64,000 nucleotides of DNA from an uncultured Paenibacillus sp. (GCA_937895345.1 CALAWP010000101.1:67998-131997), one strand, 5' to 3'. Counted from the stretch's first letter, positions 23,638-32,448 are shown. Translations and numbers: made by a program. The notes: generated by a model not told the origin, from the letters alone.

Positions 23638-26130
23638 TTATTCGACAATCGTTTGAACGGGCAGCGGCCGGATCTCCCTTGCGCCTCCGCCTGACGGCCT
23701 CTCCGGATAAACGAGCGATCCCTGCTCGGTCAAGCTGTTCAGATCGTGGGCTTTCAGCATCGTCTCGGACAACGTGTACAAGGCCGAGTCCGCATAGAGA
23801 ATGCGCTTGACCGCCTTGGCGTAATCGTAGCCGTATTGCCCGCTTTTCCGCATATCCTCCTCGTCGAGATGGCTGATGCGGCCCCGCAGCCGGAATCCTT
23901 CGTTCAAATCGATGCCGTATACGTATGCGCCCTGGTACGCAAATTGGCCGTACGCGGATACGCCTCCGGCCGCCGCTTCCGCTTCGGACATTTCGTACAG
24001 CTCGACCGGAAAGGCGAGAATGCCTTTTTCTTTGGAAAAGAGCAGTGCCTTGTGATTTCGAAGCAGCTCCGAATCGGTGCCGCGTGCGCCGATCATTTCC
24101 TTGAACTTCTCTTTAGGATTCGCAACGTCGCTGACGTCGAACAGCGCCATCTTCAAGCCTTGATAGTAGGCAACCGTGCTGTCCGGCCCGCTGCCTTTGG
24201 CCGGCGCTTCCGCCGTATCTTTGCCGAAGCCGATCAGATGATTGTCGTCGTATGGATGCAAATAATCGCTGTAGCCCGGAATTTTCAGCTGCCCCAGCAC
24301 TTGGGGAGCGGAAGGGCTGGCCAGGTCGATGACGAACAGCGGGTCTACGTTGCGGAACGTGACCATATACGCGCGTTTGCCCATGAAACGGACGGAATAG
24401 ATGCGCTCGCCGGGCGCCAGCCCTTCCAGCCGGCCCGCAATATTCATGCTTTCGTCAAGGACATATACATTGTTCGAGGAACGGTTCTTACCGGTCGCCC
24501 ACATATTGCCTTTGGTCAAGGCAATGCGGAAAAAGCCTTCGTGCTCGTCCATGGAAAACTGGTTGAGCGGCGACCCGGGCACGGCGCCTTCCCCTAAATA
24601 AACCGTCTCTCCGCGGTCCAGGCGGAATTTGTGGATGCGCGTCTGCTCCTGGTAGCCGTCGCCGTCGGGCGTATATTCCGGTATCGCGACGTACAAATGT
24701 TTATTGGAAGCGTAGATCGTGCTTCCGGAGCCAAGATAAGCCGAAATTTGCAGCGGCTGGTCCGTCCGTTCGAGATCGGCGGCGCCGACCAGCAGCAGCG
24801 AGTCGTTCGCCGGCTCCGGGAAATATCGAATCCGATCGAGCGGGAGCGCCTGCATCTCCTCCGTAACGGCCGTATCCTTATATTTCGGCCGGTAGGAATC
24901 GGCCCAGCGCGCCAGTTCTTCTTCGCGCGCGGCTTCTTCGACCGCGTTGTTGCCGCGCTCTTTCGCATCTGCGTAGGCCATGGCCGCCTGATACGCGTAG
25001 CCGTAGCTGTACTTGTTCGTTACGATATACAAGGCGCTGCCGATCATGCGGGAGGAGACATATTCGCCTTCCTGCGCCAACTCCCGGACGAGAACGGGAG
25101 AACCGTCCGCCGATAATTCGTAAACGAATGCGGATGTCGTGCCGACGCTCGGCAGGACGTACGGCATGTCGGGCATCGGCTCGGCGGGCTCGATCGCCAT
25201 CGAAGGCGAGTCCGGCTGAAGCCCGATGGCCGAGCCGGACGCCGTGCGGGCAGCCGAGCCGACGGCGTGAAGAGCTTCCTCCCGGCCGATGACGACCAGC
25301 CGGGTTCCGTCAACGTAAAGCTCCTGCGGCCGAAAGCCGGCATGATCGTTGGCGTAGTCGATCTCCGCAGCCAGCTTCGGCCGGTCCGGTTTCGAAATAT
25401 CGGCGATGAACACGCTTGATCCGCTGATTTGATACATATACGTGCCGTCCGTCTTCGCCCAGTCCGCCTCTTCTACGCCTGCCGTCTGCACATTGGTGGC
25501 GGAATAGCCGCCGTCTTTGCCCGGGGTTTCGGCTTCCGCGGCACCCGCGTCCGCGACGCCGCTCTCTTCGACAATAGCCGCCGTTGCCAAGTAATCGGGA
25601 CCGTAGCCGCGATCGGCCGTTTGCCGCAGCAGCTGCAGCAGCCTATCCGGCGTCTCCACCGAGGGGAGCTGCAGCGGCTCGTGAATGGCAACCGTCTGAC
25701 GCCGGGCGTCCCAAACAACCGCATAACCAAGAGCCTCGAATATCGGCCGCAATGGGGCGTACAACGCGCCGTCCCTCACTTCGGGCGCGGCATCCAGCGG
25801 GATTGCCGCGCCGTTTGCCGCGGCGACGCGGGAACCGGCGGCGATGTCGACGGTCCGCCCTTCGCGGCTCAAGGATACGGCCGCTTTGCCCTCCTCGTTC
25901 TTCCCGTAACTTAACGCGACGTTGAGCGCCATCGCGATTTCCTTCATCGGCCCCATCGTTACGCCCTTGGCGGAATAGGCCGAATGGGCCGGCTCCAGCA
26001 AGCGGCCGCTCGCTTCCACATGGATGACGGCTTGGGCTTCCGCAGGAGGGCTGCCGAAACGGCCGCCCTCGGCGGGCAGCAAGCCGATCAGTAGAACGAG
26101 CATCAAAGCGGTTATCGATTTAAGCTTCAA
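23638..26130 (-). CDS. Secreted protein: copper-amine-oxidase-like N-domain plus beta-propeller
   Basis: About 830 residues. The TTG at 26130 is chosen because GGGAGG lies nine bases upstream, giving the signal peptide MKLKSITALMLVLLIGLLPA. Residues about 35-150 resemble the copper amine oxidase N-terminal domain common in Paenibacillus secreted proteins (GALYAPLRPIFEALGYAVVWDARRQTV). The remainder matches the secreted beta-propeller family: TNVQTAGVEEADWAKTDGTY near its start, SMDEHEGFFRIALTKG, and IKIPGYSDYLHPYDDNHLIG-like residues. Function unknown; probably cell-wall associated. It has its own terminator and no close partners. Confidence 0.85.
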   Translation of the reverse strand: MKLKSITALMLVLLIGLLPAEGGRFGSPPAEAQAVIHVEASGRLLEPAHSAYSAKGVTMGPMKEIAMALNVALSYGKNEEGKAAVSLSREGRTVDIAAGSRVAAANGAAIPLDAAPEVRDGALYAPLRPIFEALGYAVVWDARRQTVAIHEPLQLPSVETPDRLLQLLRQTADRGYGPDYLATAAIVEESGVADAGAAEAETPGKDGGYSATNVQTAGVEEADWAKTDGTYMYQISGSSVFIADISKPDRPKLAAEIDYANDHAGFRPQELYVDGTRLVVIGREEALHAVGSAARTASGSAIGLQPDSPSMAIEPAEPMPDMPYVLPSVGTTSAFVYELSADGSPVLVRELAQEGEYVSSRMIGSALYIVTNKYSYGYAYQAAMAYADAKERGNNAVEEAAREEELARWADSYRPKYKDTAVTEEMQALPLDRIRYFPEPANDSLLLVGAADLERTDQPLQISAYLGSGSTIYASNKHLYVAIPEYTPDGDGYQEQTRIHKFRLDRGETVYLGEGAVPGSPLNQFSMDEHEGFFRIALTKGNMWATGKNRSSNNVYVLDESMNIAGRLEGLAPGERIYSVRFMGKRAYMVTFRNVDPLFVIDLASPSAPQVLGQLKIPGYSDYLHPYDDNHLIGFGKDTAEAPAKGSGPDSTVAYYQGLKMALFDVSDVANPKEKFKEMIGARGTDSELLRNHKALLFSKEKGILAFPVELYEMSEAEAAAGGVSAYGQFAYQGAYVYGIDLNEGFRLRGRISHLDEEDMRKSGQYGYDYAKAVKRILYADSALYTLSETMLKAHDLNSLTEQGSLVYPERPSGGGAREIRPLPVQTIVE

Positions 26131-26264
26131 TGGTTGTAACCTCCCTTTGTTCAATGGATTTCCTTAGCATTTATCCCAATAGACGGTTTGCGGGAAGGAG
26201 AGGTTGCGCCTCTCGGGGCGAATGTTCGTCCGCTGGCCGGCAGTCGGTCCGCTTCGAATCGGGC

Positions 26265-26293
26265 TTGACAAAAAATACGTTTAGTTATATGGT
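26265..26293 (+). promoter_or_regulatory. Promoter of the GntR-ABC operon
   Basis: A perfect -35 TTGACA (26265-26270), a 17-base spacer and TATGGT (26288-26293). The -10 lies inside the operator described next. Confidence 0.7.
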
Positions 26294-26319
26294 TAGTTAC
26301 ATGAGTAATGAACCATATA
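26286..26319. promoter_or_regulatory. Operator of the GntR-type repressor
   Basis: A 15-base inverted repeat, TATATGGTTAGTTAC (26286-26300) and GTAATGAACCATATA (26305-26319), with two mismatched positions and an ATGA centre. It covers the -10 and start site, so binding would block transcription of the gene that encodes the regulator. Confidence 0.75.
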
Positions 26320-26336
26320 AGTGAAGAGGTGGTGTC

Positions 26337-26705
26337 GTGTTTGACGACCGCAGTCCGATTTATCTGCAAATCGCGGAAGGGATTAAAAACGATATCGTCA
26401 GCGGCGCGCTGAAGGAAGAAGAGCAGGTCATGTCGACGAATCAGTATGCCGCTTTTTACCGGATCAACCCGGCTACGGCGGCCAAAGGCTTTCAGCTGCT
26501 GACGGATGAAGGCATTTTGTACAAGAAAAGAGGGATTGGCATGTTCGTGAGCGCCAATGCGCGGACCAAGCTGCTGGAGCAGCGAAGAGAACGTTTTTTT
26601 GAGGAAGTGGTGGACCGAATGCTGGCGGAAGCGAGGCAAATCGGCATTCCGTCCGCCGAAATCATTAAACGGATCGAGAAGCAGGAAGGAGGCGGCGAAG
26701 CTTGA
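26337..26705 (+). CDS. GntR-family repressor, YtrA subfamily
   Basis: 122 residues from a GTG at 26337 preceded by AGAGGTGG. The winged HTH covers residues 5-75: SPIYLQIAEGIKNDIVSGAL, MSTNQYAAFYRINPATAAKGF and LYKKRGIGMFV. The short C-terminal tail of about 45 residues, with no ligand domain, is typical of the YtrA group, which regulates adjacent ABC transporters in response to antibiotics or envelope stress. Its stop overlaps the start of the ATPase gene. Confidence 0.9.
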   Translation: MFDDRSPIYLQIAEGIKNDIVSGALKEEEQVMSTNQYAAFYRINPATAAKGFQLLTDEGILYKKRGIGMFVSANARTKLLEQRRERFFEEVVDRMLAEARQIGIPSAEIIKRIEKQEGGGEA

Positions 26706-27583
26706 CGCTGAGTATTGAAGTAAACGGGCTGAGGCTGAACTACGGGCCGTTCAGGGCGCTGGACGAGGTGTCTTTCAAGCTGGAAGGAGGCAAAATTTAC
26801 GGGCTTCTCGGCAAAAACGGCTCCGGCAAAACAAGCTTGCTTTCGGTGCTCGCTTCCTACCGCCGCCAATCGGGGGGAGAAGTGCGCTTCGGAGGGGAGG
26901 CGCCGTTCGAGAACGCGGCCGTCATGAGACAAGTATGCTTCATTCAGGAAAACGGCCATATGTCGGAAGGGCTGTCCGTACGCGATGCGCTCCGGCTGGC
27001 TTCCGATTGCTGGCCCAACTGGGACGAGGCGTTAGCGGAGAGGTTGACGCGTCACTTCGAGCTGCCTGCCCGCAAACGGATTCAAACGCTCTCAAGAGGC
27101 ATGAAATCGGCGTTAGGAGTAACCGTCGGTCTTGCCAGCCGGGCTCCGGTCACGATTTTTGACGAAGCGTATCTCGGGATGGACGCTCCTTCCCGCTACT
27201 TCTTTTACGACGAGCTGTTGAAGGGTTATATGGAGCATCCGCGCACCCTGATCTTGTCCACGCATTTGATCGAGGAGGTCGAGTCGCTGTTCGAGGAGGT
27301 GCTCATCCTGGACAAGGGCAAGCTGATGCTGCATGAGGAAACGGATAGCTTGCGCCAGCGCGGCCTGACCATTACGGGCACCGCAGACAAAGTGGACGCG
27401 TTCGCCGAAGGGCTGACGGTGCTGGGCAGCCAGCGGCTCGGCGGCATGAAGTCGGTTACCGTATTCGGCGAGCTTAACGAGGAGCGGCTCGGCCGGGCGA
27501 GAGCGGAGCAGCTGGAGCTTGGTCCCGTATCGCTTCAGGATTTGTTTGTTCATTTAACGACAAGCAAGGGGGATGTACGATGA
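26702..27583 (+). CDS. ABC transporter ATP-binding protein
   Basis: 293 residues; TTG start at 26702 with GAAGGAGG nine bases upstream. Walker A is GKNGSGKTSL; the signature is LSRGMKSALG in place of LSGGQ, as usual in YtrB/YxlF-type exporters; Walker B with catalytic Glu is TIFDEAYLGMD, followed by the switch His in LILSTHLIEE. The C-terminal 70 residues form a regulatory extension. It works with the permease immediately downstream, which overlaps by four bases. Confidence 0.92.
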   Translation: MTLSIEVNGLRLNYGPFRALDEVSFKLEGGKIYGLLGKNGSGKTSLLSVLASYRRQSGGEVRFGGEAPFENAAVMRQVCFIQENGHMSEGLSVRDALRLASDCWPNWDEALAERLTRHFELPARKRIQTLSRGMKSALGVTVGLASRAPVTIFDEAYLGMDAPSRYFFYDELLKGYMEHPRTLILSTHLIEEVESLFEEVLILDKGKLMLHEETDSLRQRGLTITGTADKVDAFAEGLTVLGSQRLGGMKSVTVFGELNEERLGRARAEQLELGPVSLQDLFVHLTTSKGDVR

Positions 27584-28305
27584 ACGGCTTATGGAGCCAG
27601 CCCGTCATGATCGTGTTGAAACATCTGTGGAGGAGCTACCGGATGTCGCTGTTGATCTATACGCTGATCTTTTTCGTCGTATTTATGGGGATCAATGTGA
27701 TGACGAACAGCAATATTATAGCGAGCGGAGGGGGCAGCGCCGAAGAGATCTGGAAGGGCGCCTCCATGTCTCCGAAAATTTATTTGCTGGTCATCGGCAT
27801 TTTGCTGACGCCCGTGTCGCTGGCCGGCTTCGTATCGAACGGGCTGACGAGAAGGCATTTTATTGCGGGAGCGGGCCTGTTCATTGCGGCGATGTCGCTG
27901 ATCTTTGCCATCATTATCCCGGCATGCTACGAGCTGGGGAAAATCGTGTTCGGCGCGTTGGGCGTTGCGTGGGAGCAGGGGCAATCGTTATTCGGCAATT
28001 CCGCGGAATATTTCTTTTTGTTCCTTTCCTATTTTGGCTCCGGCTGGCTGATCGGTACCCTCTTTTACAAATTCAATTGGAAGGCGGCGATTGTTCTGGC
28101 GGCATTGGCCTATACGCCGACGGTACTTGCGGAAATGCTGCTCGGATCCGAAGGACTGGGCGAATGGCTGCTCGATTGGACGGGGATTGGCGCGCCTGCG
28201 GCCGCGATCCGGTACGTTACGCTTTTGCTCGCCGCGGCCGCTGTCTTTCTGCTGAATAAAGCGCTGCTTAGCCGCGTGGCGATCCGGCGGAAAATGATCA
28301 TGTAA
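27580..28305 (+). CDS. ABC transporter permease, six membrane helices
   Basis: 241 residues with about six hydrophobic segments (LLIYTLIFFVVFMGINVM, IYLLVIGILLTPVSLAGFV, and later pairs). The GLTRRHFIAGAGLF segment lies after the second helix. It is a small permease of the type paired with YtrA-regulated ATPases; two copies would be needed for a full transporter. The exported substrate is not evident. It is the last gene of the operon, followed by a terminator. Confidence 0.8.
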   Translation: MNGLWSQPVMIVLKHLWRSYRMSLLIYTLIFFVVFMGINVMTNSNIIASGGGSAEEIWKGASMSPKIYLLVIGILLTPVSLAGFVSNGLTRRHFIAGAGLFIAAMSLIFAIIIPACYELGKIVFGALGVAWEQGQSLFGNSAEYFFLFLSYFGSGWLIGTLFYKFNWKAAIVLAALAYTPTVLAEMLLGSEGLGEWLLDWTGIGAPAAAIRYVTLLLAAAAVFLLNKALLSRVAIRRKMIM

Positions 28306-28344
28306 CCTTCTGGGCGCGTTATCTTACCGCTATTGCCTAAGGAA

Positions 28345-28388
28345 CTCTCCGGGCGCAGACGTTTCAGTCTGCTTCGGGGAGCTTTTTT
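28345..28388 (+). terminator. Terminator of the GntR-ABC operon
   Basis: CTCCGGGCGCAGAC and GTCTGCTTCGGGGAG form a hairpin with a mismatched middle, followed by TTTTTT. Confidence 0.8.
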
Positions 28389-28458
28389 CATTGGAGCAAT
28401 TCAATAATTTAGGTTGCTATTCTGTCCCGCATCATAGAAAATAGTAATAGGTAAATTT

Positions 28459-28475
28459 TGCCGAACCTTGTCGAA
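28459..28475 (+). promoter_or_regulatory. Two tandem Spo0A-box matches
   Basis: TGCCGAA (28459-28465) and TGTCGAA (28469-28475) both fit the Spo0A box TGNCGAA, on the same strand and exactly ten bases apart, one helical turn. They lie 64-80 bases before the kinase start. Single matches are common by chance; the in-phase pair is the supportive feature. Confidence 0.5.
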
Positions 28476-28538
28476 TTATAGGAATTTTTTGGGGATTTTC
28501 GATTTTCGGATAGAACGAGTGAAGTCAGAGGTGTAACT

Positions 28539-30452
28539 ATGGTAGCGCTTCGAAAATGGATGTACATATGGATAGCTGTATGCATTGCAGGGGCGTTGAC
28601 CATCGTACCGCCTCGGACCGCGCATGCTCAAGGCGACGTTGAGAACGGGGCGATCTTGATCCAGGAGTGGCAAATGCGTTGGGAGCAGCCGGGCGAAGAG
28701 CTGACGATCGAGGAAGTGAACGCAGCGCAAGACGGATGGTTTACCGTGCGGGCGGACGGGGAGTATCCCGTAGTGCCGGAGGGGGTTTATTCGGCATGGA
28801 TTAAAATGCGCCTGCCGGAATTGAGTCAAATGAGACCGGCGATTTTGTTAAGCAATCTTTTATCCAGAGATGTTTCTGTGTTTGTGGGACAAAATGCTGT
28901 TTACACTAAGACACGAAACTACTCTTTTGTATATAACGAAATAATAATTCCGTTAGCTAATGATGAGGCCCATCAAGTTTTGTATATAAAGCTGTTAAGC
29001 AGTCCGGAAAAAGTAGGTCCTCAGCAATCAGTTTCAATAGGCGAATACTCTCAGTTAATAAAAAAACAAATTAAAAAGGACTTGCTTGATATTATTTTAG
29101 GTGCCTCGTTAATATTCATATCCTTTTTTATGCTTATTAGCGTGTTGTTTTTGCAAAAAACATTTTTGCCAGGCTGGAACTCCTTATTTATTACCATGCT
29201 GTCAATTGGCGTAATGATTCTGAGTTATTCATCGTTTCTGGAAGATATTTTTAGCGAATACGGATTTATCTTTTATCACATGTTTGATGTTGCCTCCGCT
29301 TTGTTGATACCTTCGCTTTTCATCTTTTTTGAGAAGATATTTGGAAAAGGGCCATTGGGGTTAATTAGTAAATTTAAATGGATGCAGCTTGTGTTTTCAA
29401 CGACAACTTTATCTTTGCTGACGATCACTTTCTTTTTCGATAACCTCACTGAACTATATACGGTTGTCGGAACTATCGCTCTTGGAATTGCTATCGTGCT
29501 GGGAAACATTATATTAATCCTTTCATTGGTCTCCTATTGTTTCAAAGGGAATAAGGATGCAGTTATTTTGTCAATAGGGTTCGGTATGTTTGCCGGTACC
29601 GGCGTGTTGGAGATTATGTGGTATTTTATAAGCGATAAAATGTACAAGATGTTTTTCTGGAAAATCAGCATCTTATTTTTCCTGGCAGCGCTTATCATCA
29701 TTCTCGTACGCAAAAGCATGAATAATTATGAACAAGCCGTTCAATATTCCAAACAAATCGAGATCTTCAATAATGAACTGCAACGGACTGAAAAAATTGA
29801 GATGATCAGTCACTTGGCGGCTTCGATTGCTCATGAAGTAAGAAATCCGCTCCAAGTGACAAGGGGATTTCTGCAGTTACTAAGTGTGCGGGTTTCCGGT
29901 GAAAAGGATAAAAGCTATATGTTGTTGGCTATAGACGAACTCGACAGAGCTTCAGAAATTATTACAGATTTTTTGACTTTTGCAAAGCCTGACTTGGGTG
30001 AAGTCAATCAATTAAATGTTGCGGAAGAAATACAACAAACTGTAGCCATTCTCGCTCCGTTGGCTCTTATGCAAGGCGGTACTATAAAAACGAATATTCA
30101 GGCCGATTTATTCGTAAGAGGCAATTCATCAAAATTTAAACAAGCTTTGATCAATATTATTAAAAACGGCATTGAAGCCTTCAAGGAAAACGGACTTATT
30201 GAAATCGAAGCATACGCGAATAAAGAAATCGTCGTAATTATTCGAGACAATGGAGAAGGAATGAACGAGGAGGATCTGAAACGGCTTGGAGAGCCGTACT
30301 ATTCCAAAAAGACAAAAGGTACCGGTCTGGGGCTTATGGTAACTTATCGAATCATTGAAGCTATGCAGGGAAGCATTAAGTTTTCAAGTGTTAAAGGAGA
30401 AGGAACGGAGGTTTCGATCTATTTTCCTAGACTAAATAATAACAGCCAATAA
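28539..30452 (+). CDS. Orphan membrane sensor histidine kinase, sporulation-kinase-like
   Basis: 637 residues. Signal peptide 1-30, an extracytoplasmic sensor domain of about 155 residues, then seven or eight membrane helices (about 188-395), the 7TM sensor arrangement. The HisKA motif ASIAHEVRNPLQVTRGFLQL (phospho-His432) is of the KinA-E sporulation-kinase type, and the ATPase domain has NIIKNGIEAF, DNGEGM and GTGLGLMVTYRI. No response regulator is adjacent, as with kinases feeding the Spo0F/Spo0A phosphorelay. The first 100 codons are GC-rich; from about 28850 the gene becomes markedly AT-rich. AGAGGTG lies five bases before the ATG. Confidence 0.88.
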   Translation: MVALRKWMYIWIAVCIAGALTIVPPRTAHAQGDVENGAILIQEWQMRWEQPGEELTIEEVNAAQDGWFTVRADGEYPVVPEGVYSAWIKMRLPELSQMRPAILLSNLLSRDVSVFVGQNAVYTKTRNYSFVYNEIIIPLANDEAHQVLYIKLLSSPEKVGPQQSVSIGEYSQLIKKQIKKDLLDIILGASLIFISFFMLISVLFLQKTFLPGWNSLFITMLSIGVMILSYSSFLEDIFSEYGFIFYHMFDVASALLIPSLFIFFEKIFGKGPLGLISKFKWMQLVFSTTTLSLLTITFFFDNLTELYTVVGTIALGIAIVLGNIILILSLVSYCFKGNKDAVILSIGFGMFAGTGVLEIMWYFISDKMYKMFFWKISILFFLAALIIILVRKSMNNYEQAVQYSKQIEIFNNELQRTEKIEMISHLAASIAHEVRNPLQVTRGFLQLLSVRVSGEKDKSYMLLAIDELDRASEIITDFLTFAKPDLGEVNQLNVAEEIQQTVAILAPLALMQGGTIKTNIQADLFVRGNSSKFKQALINIIKNGIEAFKENGLIEIEAYANKEIVVIIRDNGEGMNEEDLKRLGEPYYSKKTKGTGLGLMVTYRIIEAMQGSIKFSSVKGEGTEVSIYFPRLNNNSQ

Positions 30453-30477
30453 TGACAAGGAACTGTCATTATTGGCT
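30444..30477. terminator. Perfect hairpin between convergent kinase and NHLP genes
   Basis: AGCCAATAATGACA (30444-30457) and its exact complement (30464-30477), with loop AGGAAC. The kinase stop codon lies inside the left arm. On the minus side the stem is followed by a T-rich stretch, so it probably terminates the NHLP gene better than the kinase. Confidence 0.65.
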
Positions 30478-30493
30478 AGTAGGAATCGGTACA

Positions 30494-30724
30494 TTAAATC
30501 CACATCGGTCCCTTAACGCTGGCATTGGAAGGGCTGCTAGGCAGAACGAGATAATAGTTTTTATCGGTTTCTTCCAGCACTTGCAAATTGATGTCCGCGG
30601 GCACTTCAATGCCGAACGCGTCTTTGATTGCTGCTTTCGGGTCGGAAAGAAGCTGCTTCTTAAAGGCGGAATCGGACCAGGCTTTCTCGATAATTTGATT
30701 TCTCAATTCTTGCGGATTGGACAA
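30494..30724 (-). CDS. NHLP-type (nitrile hydratase-like leader) RiPP precursor peptide
   Basis: 76 residues from a TTG at 30724 that has AAAGGGTGA eight bases upstream (a GTG at 30733 is also in frame). The helix region IIEKAWSDSAFKKQLLSDPK, then AFGIEVPADINLQVLEE and YYLVLP, is the conserved leader derived from nitrile hydratase alpha subunit that defines NHLP precursors. What follows is a short 15-residue tail, SSPSNASVKGPMWI in essence, with no Gly-Gly cleavage site and a penultimate Trp. No LanM, YcaO, radical-SAM or NHLM-type exporter gene is nearby. It is either an orphan precursor or a leader-fold protein with another role. Confidence 0.8.
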   Translation of the reverse strand: MSNPQELRNQIIEKAWSDSAFKKQLLSDPKAAIKDAFGIEVPADINLQVLEETDKNYYLVLPSSPSNASVKGPMWI

Positions 30725-30780
30725 TTTAATCACCCTTTCAATTTATGTATAAGATTACCAACTCCAGTCTACCATTTTTT

Positions 30781-30787
30781 TTCGACA
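30781..30787 (-). promoter_or_regulatory. Spo0A-box match upstream of the NHLP gene
   Basis: TGTCGAA followed by A residues on the minus strand, 57 bases before the NHLP start. One match of this length can occur by chance. Between 30734 and 31054 nothing else but an AT-rich region and the promoter of the next gene is visible. Confidence 0.35.
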
Positions 30788-30954
30788 GAATCTATACCAT
30801 ATCGACTAATGGAGAACATTTTTTAGTTCGATAGAATTAGCTTCGTTAGATCGTCGATGCAGGCAGAATGTATGAAAAATAATGAATTAAAACTGATTCT
30901 CTGGTCTCATGATGTTTTTAAAATAGAAATTTTGCTGGTTCCAAGGATTATTTT

Positions 30955-30982
30955 TTGCCTCAGCGGCTAAATCTTTTATAAT
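30955..30982 (+). promoter_or_regulatory. Probable promoter of the CAP-domain gene
   Basis: TTGCCT (30955-30960), a 16-base spacer and a perfect TATAAT (30977-30982), about 70 bases before the gene start. Confidence 0.5.
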
Positions 30983-31054
30983 GTACCGAATTAATAGATA
31001 AGAGCCGAAAAATATAATAGAACGACTGCTGCGACATCAAAGGAGGGTGCATTC

Positions 31055-32437
31055 ATGAATAGTTGGTTCAAGACGCTGCATTTGCTAATGTGTGCCGTAT
31101 TGTTGACGGTAATGGCGGTTCCCAAAGCGGGGGCGGCGGAAAATCCGGGCGGATTTGCGGATGTGCCTCAGCAGCATTGGGGGTATGCGACCGTCCATTG
31201 GGCTGCGGAAGCGGGAATCGTCCAAGGGGACGGCAAAGGTTACTTCCATCCGAACTCCCACGTAACGGAACCCGAATTTTTGGCCATGCTGCTTCGGGCA
31301 TATCAGGATCAGATGGAGGTTCCGGCGCCGTCGCGTTCGGAAAAGTGGTATTCTCCGTATTATAAGGTTGCCCGCGGGCTGAGCTGGCCCGTCAGTCTCA
31401 ACGTACCGGAGACGGGCGCCTACAGCAGAGGCAAGGTTGCCTTTCTGATCGCCCACATGGCCGGGCAAGAACCTGCCACGACCGGCAAAGCGATTCAATA
31501 TTTGCTGGACAAGGGACTGGCCAACGGCAAAACTTCGAGCACGGTCGAAGGCTTTAAAGCGGCGGATCCGTTAACTCGCGCCGAGGCCGTTACGTTTATC
31601 AAAAATGTAAAGGACAAGCTTCCTGTACTGCCGGACTATACGGTCGAAGACGGATTGACGTTGTTTGGCATCGCCTTGGGCGACTCGGAGCAGTCGGTTC
31701 TTAACCGGCTGGGCGCGCCGGGCCGCAAGGATCTAAGCGAATTCGGCTTCACCTGGCTGATTTTCAATGAAGACTATGCACATTATGCGCAAGTGGGAAT
31801 TTTAAACGGCAAAACGGTTGCTCTTTATTCCAATGCCAAGGGCGCATGGAGCTCCTCCGCCGGAATCAAGGACGGCATGACGGCCTCCGCCTTATCGGGA
31901 ATTCTGAAGGTTTCCGTCAAAGGCGATAAGACGTATCAGCATACGGCTTCGAACGAAAAGACGTATTTTTACTTTGACAACCATCAAAAGAATCAAGTCG
32001 ATGCCATCCTTCATATGAACGGTTCTGTCGGGACGGCAGATTCCGTCGACAGCACCAAGCTGGCTCAGGCTTACGAGAAACAAATATTTGACTTGACGAA
32101 CGTTTTTCGCCAGAAGCAAGGAGAGGCGCTGCTGACCTGGGACGATTTGGCCGCAAAATCGGCGAGAAATCACAGCAAGGACATGCATGACCGCGACTTT
32201 TTCAATCATACGAATCCAGACGGGAAGTCGCCGTTCGATCGTATGAAAAGCCTCGGTATTAAATATTCCTGGGCAGCCGAAAATATTGCCGCCGGTTTCC
32301 GCAACGCCTTCGAGGCGCATAACGGCTGGCTGAATTCCGAAGGCCACCGCAAAAACCTGCTGAACGAAAATATGGAGCGGCTGGGCGTAGGCGTATACGG
32401 AAAATATTACACTCAAAACTTTTATACTCCTTTTTAA
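31055..32437 (+). CDS. Secreted SLH- and CAP-domain protein
   Basis: 460 residues. Signal peptide 1-28 (VLLTVMAVPKAGAAE). Two S-layer homology segments follow (FADVPQQHWGYATVHWAAEAGIVQGDGKGYFHP, broken here as in the family, and a second ending ADPLTRAEAVTFIKN), which bind secondary cell wall polymer. The middle (about 205-320) is the N-terminal domain often paired with CAP. The C-terminal CAP/SCP domain (about 345-455) has the pattern LTNVFRQKQG, HSKDMHDRDFFNHTNPDG, AENIAAGF and HNGWLNSEGHRKNLLN. Role at the cell surface unknown; AGGAGG before the ATG. Confidence 0.88.
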   Translation: MNSWFKTLHLLMCAVLLTVMAVPKAGAAENPGGFADVPQQHWGYATVHWAAEAGIVQGDGKGYFHPNSHVTEPEFLAMLLRAYQDQMEVPAPSRSEKWYSPYYKVARGLSWPVSLNVPETGAYSRGKVAFLIAHMAGQEPATTGKAIQYLLDKGLANGKTSSTVEGFKAADPLTRAEAVTFIKNVKDKLPVLPDYTVEDGLTLFGIALGDSEQSVLNRLGAPGRKDLSEFGFTWLIFNEDYAHYAQVGILNGKTVALYSNAKGAWSSSAGIKDGMTASALSGILKVSVKGDKTYQHTASNEKTYFYFDNHQKNQVDAILHMNGSVGTADSVDSTKLAQAYEKQIFDLTNVFRQKQGEALLTWDDLAAKSARNHSKDMHDRDFFNHTNPDGKSPFDRMKSLGIKYSWAAENIAAGFRNAFEAHNGWLNSEGHRKNLLNENMERLGVGVYGKYYTQNFYTPF

Positions 32438-32448
32438 TTGCAGCGAAA

